Below, one piece after another: positions 1 to 6,220 of a stretch of 21,074 nt of DNA (the first letter of the stretch is position 1; each line of letters starts with the position of its first letter). The stretch is taken from the NCBI GenBank assembly GCA_035362715.1, contig DAOSDU010000020.1, positions 1 to 21,074 of the forward strand, read 5' to 3'. Below the pieces are notes generated by a model. The model did not search any database, had not been told where the DNA came from, and worked only from the letters and a program-made list of their open reading frames with translations. Made by a program: the position numbers and the translations under genes. The stretch is from Methanofastidiosum sp. (GTDB taxonomy: Archaea > Methanobacteriota_B > Thermococci > Methanofastidiosales > Methanofastidiosaceae).

Positions 1-60
1 AGCCTATGTGATCATTGTAAAAGACTAGTGCTTAAAATAAATATGTCCCACAGCCTTTAA
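1..60 (+). other. possible 3' tail of an upstream gene
   Basis: Frame 1 is open from the window edge to a TAA at 58-60, giving 19 residues that include a CDHC motif (CxxC, possibly zinc-binding or redox). It could be the C-terminus of a gene that starts before the window. An open stretch of 19 codons is easily due to chance, so this is weak. Confidence 0.2.
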
Positions 61-65
61 TTTCC

Positions 66-120
66 ATATATTTATATATTGGTTAGATTTGTTTTGTTTA
101 GAATTATTCTTCAAGGTGAT
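66..120 (+). promoter_or_regulatory. promoter and ribosome binding site of the propeller lipoprotein gene
   Basis: An AT-only TATA-like stretch lies at 66-79. AAGGTGAT at 113-120 matches the archaeal anti-Shine-Dalgarno sequence almost perfectly and ends 4 nt before the ATG at 125. A transcript starting about 25 nt after the TATA box would have a leader of roughly 25 nt. The binding site decides the start at 125 over an in-frame TTG at 89. Confidence 0.6.
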
Positions 121-124
121 TAAA

Positions 125-1240
125 ATGAGAAAAATGATCTTATTATTAATAATTGTGATTTTTATAGTATCTGTTTTTAGTGGATGTTCGTCAGATGAAA
201 AGTATATCTGGTCAAAAACTTACGATAGTGGCAAAGATGATTTTGCTTTAGGTGTTGCCGCCGACACAAGTAACAATACCATAGTAACAGGGTATGTATC
301 AAATGGCAATGACAATGACATTTACACAATTAAATACAATCCCAATGGCAACGTTTTATGGGAAAAATTATACGATGGAGGCAACAATGACTATTCATTA
401 GCAGCTGTCACTGATTCTGGCAATAATGTCATAGTTACTGGTTTTGTGAATAACGGAGTAAATAATGATTACTTCACAATAAAGTATGACATAAATGGTA
501 ATATAATTTGGACTAGATCTCATGATGCTGGGAACAATGAAAATGCACAAGGCCTAGCAACTGATTCTAAAGATAATATTATCGTTACGGGAGAGGCATA
601 TCCAGGAATTGATGTTAATTTTTATACAATAAAATATGATACAGATGGCAACATTATATGGGAGAAATCATATGACGGCGGGAATAAGGAGCATGCATTT
701 GATGTTGCGACTGACTCAAATGACAACGTAATTGTTACCGGATATTCCTCCAGCGGCTCAGGTTATGATTTCTGTACTATAAAATATGATCGTGACGGAA
801 AATTTTTATGGAAGAAAACATACGATGGGGGAAATACTGACAAGCCCTATGGAGTGGCAACAGATTCAAATGATAACATAATTGTTGCAGGAGAAACTCT
901 AAATGGCAATAATGTGGATTTCTTAATGGTAAAATATGATCCAAATGGAAACATCATATGGACAAAAACTTATGACACCGGCAATGATGACTATGCATTG
1001 GGTCTAGCAACTGATTCGACAGGCAACATAATAGTAACAGGGTATATTACAAAGGATCAAAAAAAGAATTTTTATACAATTAAGTATGATCCACGGGGCA
1101 ATATTTTATGGGAGAAGTCGTATAACGGTGGAAAAGATGGCTATTCGCTTGATGTGGCAATTGATCAAAACAATAAAATAATAGTCACAGGTTATGTCTT
1201 TAATGGAACAAACAATGACTTCTTCACAATCAAGTATTAA
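125..1240 (+). CDS. seven-repeat beta-propeller lipoprotein
   Basis: The product is 371 residues. It opens with a positively charged hydrophobic signal peptide ending in a lipobox-like VFSGC, with Cys21 as the likely lipidation site, so it is predicted to sit on the outer face of the cell membrane. The rest is seven units of exactly 50 residues with the pattern W-x-K-x-YD-GGN-xD, then A-TDS-x-N-IIVTGY, then DFYTIKYD-x-NGN. The first unit begins at the Trp strand and the last stops at FTIKY, as expected for a closed seven-bladed propeller in which the N- and C-terminal strands complete one blade. The repeats resemble SBBP-type or other bacterial and archaeal secreted propellers. No catalytic motif is visible; binding or adhesion is inference. 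Start at 125 was chosen for its strong ribosome binding site; an ATG at 134 is an alternative. The gene converges on rnp3 with a single base between the stop codons. Confidence 0.85.
   Translation: MRKMILLLIIVIFIVSVFSGCSSDEKYIWSKTYDSGKDDFALGVAADTSNNTIVTGYVSNGNDNDIYTIKYNPNGNVLWEKLYDGGNNDYSLAAVTDSGNNVIVTGFVNNGVNNDYFTIKYDINGNIIWTRSHDAGNNENAQGLATDSKDNIIVTGEAYPGIDVNFYTIKYDTDGNIIWEKSYDGGNKEHAFDVATDSNDNVIVTGYSSSGSGYDFCTIKYDRDGKFLWKKTYDGGNTDKPYGVATDSNDNIIVAGETLNGNNVDFLMVKYDPNGNIIWTKTYDTGNDDYALGLATDSTGNIIVTGYITKDQKKNFYTIKYDPRGNILWEKSYNGGKDGYSLDVAIDQNNKIIVTGYVFNGTNNDFFTIKY
209..1237 (+). repeat. tandem 150-bp coding repeat, 7 units without indels
   Basis: The TGG codon that opens each unit falls at 209, 359, 509, 659, 809, 959 and 1109, exactly 150 bp apart. 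Units differ by many substitutions but no insertions or deletions. The last unit ends 21 bp short, and its missing strand is supplied by the N-terminal residues before position 209. Confidence 0.9.
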
Positions 1241-1258
1241 TTTATTTTTTATTAATTA
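1241..1258 (+). terminator. T-rich archaeal terminator
   Basis: A T-rich tract directly follows the stop codon of the propeller gene and overlaps the 3' end of convergent rnp3. Archaeal RNA polymerase commonly terminates on such tracts without a hairpin. The sequence is short and AT-rich by composition, so the call is tentative. Confidence 0.4.
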
Positions 1259-1841
1259 GCATCTCGGGAACAGTTGTAATCGCACCTTTCGCTTCCCTTA
1301 TATCCATGCCTAGTGTACATCCAAAGGATACAAGGGCCAAAGGAGTTTTGATCTCGTTTGCTTCTCTAGCACCAGAAGTTAAAACTATTGGAAATAAAAA
1401 CTTTTTATAAGCCTTAAGCAACTCTCTATTAGTCTCTAGAATCTTTGTCCTTCTGTATCTCTGGGTGATAACAATATCTTGGACGTTTAATTCAAAACCA
1501 ATTGTATTTTCCCTGGCCAGATCAAAACAGACTTTGTCAAGATTGTCAGGATTAGAAATAAAAGTAATTTCTTTGATTTTGAGTGCCTCTCTATTTTCTT
1601 TTGAATCCCTGCCTTTGAAGATTATAACGTCTATATCTTCTGCTCTTCTAATAATTTTCTTAGCGTTTCTGGATTCATCGTCAATTTCAATTCCAAAAAG
1701 AATGCCCTCTTTTTTATTTTTGTCAAAGCTATCTAAAACGACCTTGTAATTTTCTGCATTGACATGTTTAACTAATGCTGTTTTTGAAAAATAAGATGAA
1801 GGATAACCTCTAAGATCAATTGCCGAATAGTAGCTTCCCAT
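1242..1841 (-). CDS. rnp3: ribonuclease P protein component 3 (Rpp30 family)
   Basis: The product (199 residues from the chosen start) is the Rpp30 subunit of archaeal RNase P, which with Pop5 supports the catalytic RNA in trimming tRNA 5' ends. Recognisable family features are GFELNVQDI in the middle, the segment PIVLTSGA, and the C-terminal run with LGM and the final P-x-x-LI. An in-frame ATG at 1880 would add 13 residues, but only the ATG at 1841 has a plausible ribosome binding site (AAAGGTTAT, about 6 nt upstream), so I use 1841. The start overlaps the end of the upstream RNA-binding gene by 26 bp, which fits translational coupling in the rpl15e operon. This pairing of an RNase P subunit with a COG1325 protein is a known archaeal arrangement. 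Confidence 0.9.
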   Translation of the reverse strand: MGSYYSAIDLRGYPSSYFSKTALVKHVNAENYKVVLDSFDKNKKEGILFGIEIDDESRNAKKIIRRAEDIDVIIFKGRDSKENREALKIKEITFISNPDNLDKVCFDLARENTIGFELNVQDIVITQRYRRTKILETNRELLKAYKKFLFPIVLTSGAREANEIKTPLALVSFGCTLGMDIREAKGAITTVPEMLINKK

Positions 1842-2244
1842 TCTCGATAACCTTTTCCCTACTTTTTGGATATGTGACAAACTTCATTGATATTAGTATG
1901 TCACCGTTATCATCAATAGTGAAATCATCGTTAAATACTCTTTCCTTGCTCATTCGGACGAACAATATCCCGTCTTCATCAAGCCTTTTTTCAAGAGTTT
2001 CAAGGATGTATCCTTTGTCAACTATTGTTAAAAAATTTGAAACAAAATCCTTTATCTCTTTATTCTTAGAAAGCTCAACATTAATTATTGTGATTTCATT
2101 GCCAAAATGGCCGTAAGTCCTTTTTTCACTAAAAGAAATGTCAAAAGAAAAAAATTTGGAAAGTAAAGATTTTACTTTCTCTATATCTTCAGTTGCGTGC
2201 GAAAATGTTTCTATTTGTATCCATGCGATACCAAACGGATTCAA
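1816..2244 (-). CDS. RNA-binding protein, COG1325 / PF01877-type (predicted exosome-linked)
   Basis: This 142-residue protein matches the small archaeal RNA-binding family placed in the exosome/RNase P gene neighbourhood. It begins IAWIQIETFSHATED, continues through a segment with YGHFGNEITII, and has FVRMSKE near residue 98 and MKFVTYPKSRE near the end, all typical of the family. The only start that keeps the conserved N-terminus is TTG at 2244. It is preceded by AGAGGTAAG, which lies inside the last codons of rpl15e, so translation is probably coupled; only 2 bp separate the two genes. The function is inferred from family and context: structured-RNA handling alongside RNase P and the ribosome. 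Confidence in the family is good, but its biochemical role is not established by sequence. Confidence 0.8.
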   Translation of the reverse strand: MNPFGIAWIQIETFSHATEDIEKVKSLLSKFFSFDISFSEKRTYGHFGNEITIINVELSKNKEIKDFVSNFLTIVDKGYILETLEKRLDEDGILFVRMSKERVFNDDFTIDDNGDILISMKFVTYPKSREKVIENGKLLFGN

Positions 2245-2246
2245 CC

Positions 2247-2831
2247 TTACTTACCTCTGTTTCCTCGGGCTTTAAGTGAAGGTCTTAATTTCTCAGCACC
2301 TTTTCCTTTGTGTCTAAGTCCTCTCGATCTCTTGCCGGCTGAGGTCAAACCTCTGAATACTCTTCTCTTGTGCTGCCTTTCGCATATCCAGTTAATTCTT
2401 GGGTCTGCGAATATTTCTGGTGCAAAAGGATCAACTAGAATGACTTCATAAAAGACACGCTGTCCATCTTCGCCAACCCAGTATGAGTTTAAGACTTCAA
2501 GATTTGGAAACTTCCTTTGAACACGCTCTTCTGCAATCCATTTAAGACTCTTTTTTGGTGAATATCTCAAGATACCTTTTGTTGCAGGTCTTCTACCACC
2601 TTTTATTGTTGGTCTCTTTCTTCCACCCCTTAAGACTCTAGTTCTTGCAACAATAAATCCCTTTTTAGCCTTGTAACCAAGTTTTCTCGCTCGGTCTATT
2701 CTTGTTGGCCTTTCAATCTTTAGTGTTGTAGGTTCCTTTCTCCACTGGATTAATCTTTCTGTCCAAAGTTCTCGTGTATAACCTTCTTTGGGCTTTTTCC
2801 AAGCCTCTTCCATATATTTGTAATATCCCAA
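2247..2831 (-). CDS. rpl15e: 50S ribosomal protein L15e
   Basis: The product is a very basic 194-residue large-subunit protein found in archaea and eukaryotes. The N-terminus YKYMEEAWKKPKEG, the central RGGRKRPTIKGGRRPATKG and the C-terminal region with HKRRVFRGLTSAG, then RGLRHKGKGAEK are diagnostic of L15e, and length matches the family. The start is TTG at 2831, because AGGAGGGAT lies about 7 nt upstream and the family N-terminus begins here; the later ATG at 2813 would remove conserved residues. It is the first gene of a three-gene operon with the RNA-binding protein and rnp3. A strong BRE/TATA promoter sits about 80 nt upstream, leaving a leader of roughly 57 nt with a small hairpin. Confidence 0.96.
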   Translation of the reverse strand: MGYYKYMEEAWKKPKEGYTRELWTERLIQWRKEPTTLKIERPTRIDRARKLGYKAKKGFIVARTRVLRGGRKRPTIKGGRRPATKGILRYSPKKSLKWIAEERVQRKFPNLEVLNSYWVGEDGQRVFYEVILVDPFAPEIFADPRINWICERQHKRRVFRGLTSAGKRSRGLRHKGKGAEKLRPSLKARGNRGK

Positions 2832-2854
2832 ATAAATCCCTCCTTATGGTTCGG

Positions 2855-2869
2855 CAAGCATTTCGCTTG
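2855..2869 (-). other. small hairpin in the rpl15e leader
   Basis: CAAGC and GCTTG form a 5-bp stem with a 5-nt loop (GAAAT in the transcript), about 10 nt before the ribosome binding site at 2836-2844. It could be a translational control element, but a stem of this size can occur by chance. Confidence 0.3.
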
Positions 2870-2909
2870 AATCCACATTCCATAGGATAGACAAATGAGT
2901 CCTAAAGAG

Positions 2910-2924
2910 TTTTTAAAGGTTTCG
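2910..2924 (-). promoter_or_regulatory. BRE/TATA promoter of the rpl15e operon
   Basis: Read on the minus strand, CGAAAC (BRE-like) is followed directly by CTTTAAAAA (TATA). This is one of the clearest archaeal promoters in the window. The predicted start of transcription is near 2888, giving a leader of about 57 nt before the TTG at 2831. Confidence 0.65.
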
Positions 2925-2948
2925 TGAGAATAATCCTGTGTTTTCCAG

Positions 2949-2960
2949 AAAATATATAAG
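2949..2960 (+). promoter_or_regulatory. TATA box for leaderless yjjX
   Basis: AAATATATAAG is centred about 28 nt before the ATG at 2983, and no Shine-Dalgarno sequence precedes that ATG. This spacing is what a leaderless archaeal mRNA shows. Confidence 0.55.
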
Positions 2961-2982
2961 TAAATTCAATATAACCTTTTTA

Positions 2983-3525
2983 ATGAAGATTCTAGTCGGC
3001 TCTAAAAATCCTGTGAAGATAGATGCTGCAAAGGAAGCATTTTCTTCTTATTTTAAAGATCTTGAAGTGGAAGGAGTAGAAGTTCCTAGTTCAGTGTCCG
3101 ACCAGCCTATAGATGAAGAAACTTTTGAAGGTGCAGAGCACCGTGTCAAAGTCTTAAGAAAATTAAATGACACGGCAAAAATTGGCGCGTCTTTTTTTGT
3201 GGGCATTGAAGGGGGCGTCATTAATATTTATTCAAAGTGGTTTGGCATTGGTGTAGTGTGTATAATGGATACTAAGGGCAATATTGGATTTGGTGTTTCT
3301 CCTATGTTCGAACTGTGGAGTGACGCTATGGAACAAGTTCTCGATGGAGTTGAACTTGGAGACTTAATGGCCGAGGTAACAGGAGATCCTCAAATAAAAA
3401 GAAAAGGTGGCGCTGTTGGATTTTTAACAGACGGAGTCGTTGAGAGAAAAAATCTTTACATCTCTGCCCTTGAACTTGCAATCATACCTTTCATAAAAAA
3501 GGATCTCTATTTCAAGCATGTATAA
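2983..3525 (+). CDS. yjjX: inosine/xanthosine triphosphatase (YjjX / DUF84 family)
   Basis: The 180-residue product belongs to the YjjX family, which hydrolyses non-canonical purine triphosphates such as ITP and XTP and so keeps deaminated nucleotides out of DNA and RNA; it is cytosolic. Family motifs are the N-terminal GSKNPVKIDA, then VSDQPIDEETFEGAEHR around residues 38-53, and FFVGIEGGV at about 71-79, which form the nucleotide and metal site in characterised members. Length is normal. The open frame extends back to 2938, but the ATG at 2983 places the conserved start at residue 1 and lies at leaderless distance from a TATA box. It diverges from the rpl15e operon and is followed, 51 bp later, by an independently promoted pair of genes. 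Confidence 0.9.
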   Translation: MKILVGSKNPVKIDAAKEAFSSYFKDLEVEGVEVPSSVSDQPIDEETFEGAEHRVKVLRKLNDTAKIGASFFVGIEGGVINIYSKWFGIGVVCIMDTKGNIGFGVSPMFELWSDAMEQVLDGVELGDLMAEVTGDPQIKRKGGAVGFLTDGVVERKNLYISALELAIIPFIKKDLYFKHV

Positions 3526-3546
3526 TCCAAAAATCTTTACAAAGAA

Positions 3547-3555
3547 GTTATAAGG
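3547..3555 (+). promoter_or_regulatory. TATA box for the DUF3783/TfoX pair
   Basis: GTTATAAGG is centred 26 nt before the ATG at 3577, and no Shine-Dalgarno sequence precedes the ATG, consistent with a leaderless transcript. Confidence 0.45.
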
Positions 3556-3576
3556 ATAAAAATATTATTCCTTTCG

Positions 3577-3960
3577 ATGAAAAAACAAAAGCACATTGTT
3601 GTTTATGGGTATTCTGAAGAGGATGTTAACAAGCTAAAGACCTTCTTTGATAATAAACTTGACATTAGCCTAGAAATAAGTTCTGCTTCTGGAAAAGAAA
3701 ATATCAAAATAGCAGATATAATTGAAAGTAACGAAAATGTTTTCTTTGAGGATAAACAGGATAAAGTTTTGATGTTTCTGGATTTTTTGGACGAGGAAAT
3801 AAGGTATCTACTATATAATTTTTCTGATATTAATATAGCAAAACCTTTATTTTGTGTTCTAACAGAGCATAATATAAACTGGAACTTTGATAGGTTAATT
3901 TTGGACTTGATAGAGGAAAGAAAATATTTCGAAGAAAACAAAAAGCTGAAAAGTGATTAA
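3577..3960 (+). CDS. small uncharacterised protein, DUF3783-like
   Basis: This is a 127-residue soluble protein with no signal peptide or membrane segment. The N-terminus HIVVYGYSEEDVNKLKTF and the C-terminal block with PLFCVLTEHNINW, then LILDLIEERKYFEE resemble DUF3783 proteins, small single-domain proteins of unknown role that end in this TE-x-N-x-x-W and LLEER pattern. The fold is probably alternating alpha/beta. The start ATG lies at leaderless distance from a TATA box. The next gene begins 2 bp after its stop, so the two are almost certainly co-transcribed and perhaps act together. The family call rests on my recognition of the C-terminal pattern. No function can be assigned. Confidence 0.7.
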   Translation: MKKQKHIVVYGYSEEDVNKLKTFFDNKLDISLEISSASGKENIKIADIIESNENVFFEDKQDKVLMFLDFLDEEIRYLLYNFSDINIAKPLFCVLTEHNINWNFDRLILDLIEERKYFEENKKLKSD

Positions 3961-3962
3961 TT

Positions 3963-4214
3963 ATGGAGTTAACTGAAATGCCAAATATAGGCAAAGAAGC
4001 GAGTAAGAAACTCATATCTGTTGGAATTGACACCCCCGAAAAACTTATTGAATTAGGGAGTAAGGAGGCATTTATTAGAATAAAAGCTATTGATAACACT
4101 GCATGTTTTAGTATGCTTCAAGCGTTAGAAGGGGCTATTCAAGATGTTAGGTGGCATTATTTGCCTGATTCTACAAAGAAAGACTTGAAGGAATTTTTTG
4201 ACTCATTTAAGTAG
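3963..4214 (+). CDS. stand-alone TfoX C-terminal domain protein
   Basis: The 83-residue product matches the TfoX C-terminal domain (PF04994). It has the helix-hairpin-helix-like opening LTEMPNIGKEASKKLISVGI, then TPEKLIELGSKEAFIRIK, then CFSMLQALEGAIQDVRWHYL, and ends with the usual basic helix. In gamma-proteobacteria this domain is fused to an N-terminal half in the competence activator TfoX/Sxy. Stand-alone copies are widespread and their function is unknown, so naming it a competence factor would be wrong. AAGTGATTA upstream of the ATG serves as the ribosome binding site within the end of the preceding gene. The 3' end overlaps the convergent radical SAM gene by 12 bp. Confidence 0.85.
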   Translation: MELTEMPNIGKEASKKLISVGIDTPEKLIELGSKEAFIRIKAIDNTACFSMLQALEGAIQDVRWHYLPDSTKKDLKEFFDSFK

Positions 4215-5231
4215 ACTGATCTCAGAAATATAGGATTCTATCCTTTCTTTTATTAGGTCTGATCTCTCAATTATCTCTTTCTCAACAGCTTCATTTTTAT
4301 ATATGGGATCTTTGGGGAATTTCAATTTATTCTGTAGCAGCGATATATCTGTCATGCTCCCTTTAAATCTTCTTTTTGAAATCTTTTCAAATTCTTGTAT
4401 CTCTGAAGTGAGAGATTTTCCAAGTTTTGATCCGTAAAACTTTTTCCATGAAAACTTTGTTATCCCGTTTGAACCTGCCAATAATAGAGGTCCTACTAGA
4501 TTTATTCTATCTGACCAAATACCGGTAACGATTTCTAGTTTTGGGAACATTAATCTTGTTTCTGATACAACATCAAGATAATATAAAGAAGTCGGGGGCA
4601 CTGAATCTTCAAAAATAGTACCTTTATGGGGATTTAAGGAATAAAATGTCACTCTATCTATTTTATAATTTTTGATTATCTCAAAAAGATTTTCAAGATC
4701 TTCCCTCTTCTCACCAATGCCTAGTATTATTGTAACGCCTTTCTTGTATCCAAGCTCAGTTGCAACATCTAAGAAATTCATGAGCTTATCCCAGTTTTTT
4801 GAAGGACACAGTTTTTGAAAGAGCTCTTCAGTAAAAGTTTCTATAGACGCAGTAACACCTTTCAATTCATTTTCGAAAACAGATAGATCATCTCTTTCAA
4901 GTATTCCAGTATTTAGCCATACTGGATCACCTGTTATACACGCAATCCCTTTGACTATATCTGCTATTTTTTTGGTATCATAAACGCCATAACCTGAAGA
5001 TAAAAACTCCACCTTCCAATTTGCCATTTTTACAAGAAAAGCTTCGGCAAAAAGTGATTCAATACTCCTCAATCCTTTTTTTGGGCTAGATTTAATAGTA
5101 GACATATAGCAGAATTTGCAGTCTTTTAGATCACAGTGGTAAGATAAAAAAATTGCCCTTTCGATATTTATAGAATCAAAATGTTTTTCAGTTACTCCAA
5201 ACGCCTTTGTTAATCTATCCGGAAAATCCAT
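4203..5231 (-). CDS. radical SAM protein with CX4CX2C motif, biotin synthase/HmdB-like
   Basis: The product is 342 residues from the chosen start. Cys33, Cys38 and Cys41 in SYHCDLKDCKFCYMST make a CX4CX2C cluster, in place of the usual radical SAM CX3CX2C. Downstream features fit the radical SAM TIM barrel: AEAFLVKMANWKVEFLSSGYG, VWLNTGILE, GVTASIETFTEE (SAM-contacting strand) and GVTIILGIGEKREDL (the GE-like motif). The overall layout resembles biotin synthase-related enzymes and HmdB, whose known members carry a CX5CX2C motif. The substrate is unknown. An in-frame TTG at 5273 has no ribosome binding site; ATG at 5231 has AGGGAT just upstream, so I start there. It lies 7 bp after the regulator stop codon, indicating one operon. 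Its 3' end overlaps the TfoX gene by 12 bp on the opposite strand. Confidence 0.8.
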   Translation of the reverse strand: MDFPDRLTKAFGVTEKHFDSINIERAIFLSYHCDLKDCKFCYMSTIKSSPKKGLRSIESLFAEAFLVKMANWKVEFLSSGYGVYDTKKIADIVKGIACITGDPVWLNTGILERDDLSVFENELKGVTASIETFTEELFQKLCPSKNWDKLMNFLDVATELGYKKGVTIILGIGEKREDLENLFEIIKNYKIDRVTFYSLNPHKGTIFEDSVPPTSLYYLDVVSETRLMFPKLEIVTGIWSDRINLVGPLLLAGSNGITKFSWKKFYGSKLGKSLTSEIQEFEKISKRRFKGSMTDISLLQNKLKFPKDPIYKNEAVEKEIIERSDLIKERIESYISEISLLK

Positions 5232-5238
5232 TATATCC

Positions 5239-5994
5239 CTAAAGTTTTTTAGAATTCTTCCATAGGAATTCAAAGTTTGATATCGACCAGTCTAAAAATC
5301 TAATATCATTCCCTTCTATTATGTTAAGATAATCAAATTCATTTTTATGATCTTCAAATCCTATCCAAGAAAAATTCCTATCGCACACCTGCATAACGCA
5401 GTACATATCCTTTCTCTCTACAAATCTCACTTCATATTTTTGATTATCCAAGAGATAGTCATTTTTATTCAGTTTGTCTATTTCTTCTATTGGATATATT
5501 ATCCTGAGGTTTACGCCATCACCCATTCCTGAAAATATATCTTGGATGTCCTTTGAAATCCTAGAGAATACTCCCAGGTGCTCAGTTTTAGAACCCTTTA
5601 CATTTTTTGAGATGAATGGGAAGACATCAAGGGATGTAAGATGACTCAATTTATTTTTTTCCCAGCTCAAGAAATCTCTAACAAAACAGTTTGGGATCTT
5701 TTCTATATTGTGTTTTTCAATAAAATCGGAATATTTCTCGACATTGTTTTCTAGGTCTTGGAGATTTTTGATCTGTGATTTGTAAATTTGCCCCTGTTTG
5801 GATAAATAAAACTGGGTTCCATCCTTGGCGGCAAGCTTTTTTTCAACAAAGAGATTTAACTGGGTAGAAACATCCTGCCATCTCATTTCTAGCTTCTTTG
5901 CAATATCAAGACTTTTTTGAGGATTAGTAAGGGACAATTCATCCAGTATATCCATTCGCTTCTGGCTGTTAAGAATAAAATTCCAAAGTTCCAT
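5239..5994 (-). CDS. winged-helix transcriptional regulator, FilR1 / DUF1724 type
   Basis: The 251-residue product has an N-terminal winged helix (about residues 1-65: ILDELSLTNPQKSLDIAKKL, then the helix MRWQDVSTQLNLFVEKKL and a wing with FYLSKQGQ). A larger C-terminal domain follows, starting near HNIEKIPNCFVRDFLS. This second part, with SKDIQDIFSGMGDGVNLRIIYP and the closing IRFLDWSISNFEFLW, fits the FilR1 middle domain (PF08350), common in methanogen regulators and thought to sense a ligand. The start is ATG at 5994; a TTG one codon earlier is possible. The gene leads an operon with the radical SAM protein and diverges from the symporter operon. A 9-6-9 inverted repeat brackets its own predicted TATA box, pointing to autoregulation. 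Confidence 0.8.
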   Translation of the reverse strand: MELWNFILNSQKRMDILDELSLTNPQKSLDIAKKLEMRWQDVSTQLNLFVEKKLAAKDGTQFYLSKQGQIYKSQIKNLQDLENNVEKYSDFIEKHNIEKIPNCFVRDFLSWEKNKLSHLTSLDVFPFISKNVKGSKTEHLGVFSRISKDIQDIFSGMGDGVNLRIIYPIEEIDKLNKNDYLLDNQKYEVRFVERKDMYCVMQVCDRNFSWIGFEDHKNEFDYLNIIEGNDIRFLDWSISNFEFLWKNSKKL

Positions 5995-6041
5995 CAAAAT
6001 CCCATCTTAATTTTAATGTGTTAATATAAAAATAGAGGATT

Positions 6042-6065
6042 ATACAATATTTAAAGATATTGTAT
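6042..6065. promoter_or_regulatory. candidate operator: 9-6-9 inverted repeat over a TATA box
   Basis: The arms ATACAATAT (6042-6050) and ATATTGTAT (6057-6065) are perfect inverted copies around a 6-nt spacer. On the minus strand the centre reads TTTAAATA (6048-6055), a good TATA box about 55-60 nt upstream of the regulator ATG. A protein bound to the arms would block TBP there. The encoded winged-helix regulator is the natural candidate, but binding is inference. Confidence 0.55.
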
Positions 6066-6173
6066 GCCGATATTTGAAATAATATTTATTTTACCATATA
6101 ATTAATTAATTCAATTAATAAATTTTTATTATAATAGTTATATTATAATTTTATTTAAAAATTCGTATTACAA

Positions 6174-6192
6174 GCGAAATATTTATAAATAT
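6174..6192 (+). promoter_or_regulatory. BRE/TATA promoter of the symporter operon
   Basis: GCGAAAT (BRE-like, 6174-6180) is followed by ATTTATAAAT (6181-6190). The TATA centre is about 35 nt before the ATG at 6221, giving a leader near 10 nt. The TATA core lies inside the perfect 14-bp palindrome at 6179-6192. Confidence 0.6.
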
Positions 6193-6220
6193 CGTCCTGT
6201 TATTCTATTCGTGGTTTAAA

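Larger units (their letters stand above)
5995..6220. other. AT-rich divergent control region
   Basis: These 226 bp separate the divergent regulator and symporter operons and encode no credible gene. The region contains several dyads: the 9-6-9 inverted repeat at 6042-6065, a 7-1-7 dyad centred at 6112 (6105-6119), two copies of the self-complementary ATTATAAT 6 nt apart (6128-6149), and a 14-bp palindrome at 6179-6192. Extreme AT content makes the two middle dyads likely by chance. Confidence 0.6.

Noticed and set aside
209..1237. Regular 150-bp repeats as a CRISPR-like or mobile repeat array
   Set aside because: Units are divergent, contiguous and in frame with no spacers; they encode propeller blades.
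2938..2982. Longer N-terminus for yjjX
   Set aside because: The extra 15 residues are hydrophobic and unrelated to the family, and the TATA box lies inside them; the ATG at 2983 fits a leaderless start.
6105..6149. Dyads 7-1-7 (6105-6119) and paired ATTATAAT (6128-6149) as separate operators
   Set aside because: They consist almost only of A and T in a region of extreme AT content, where such symmetry is expected by chance.
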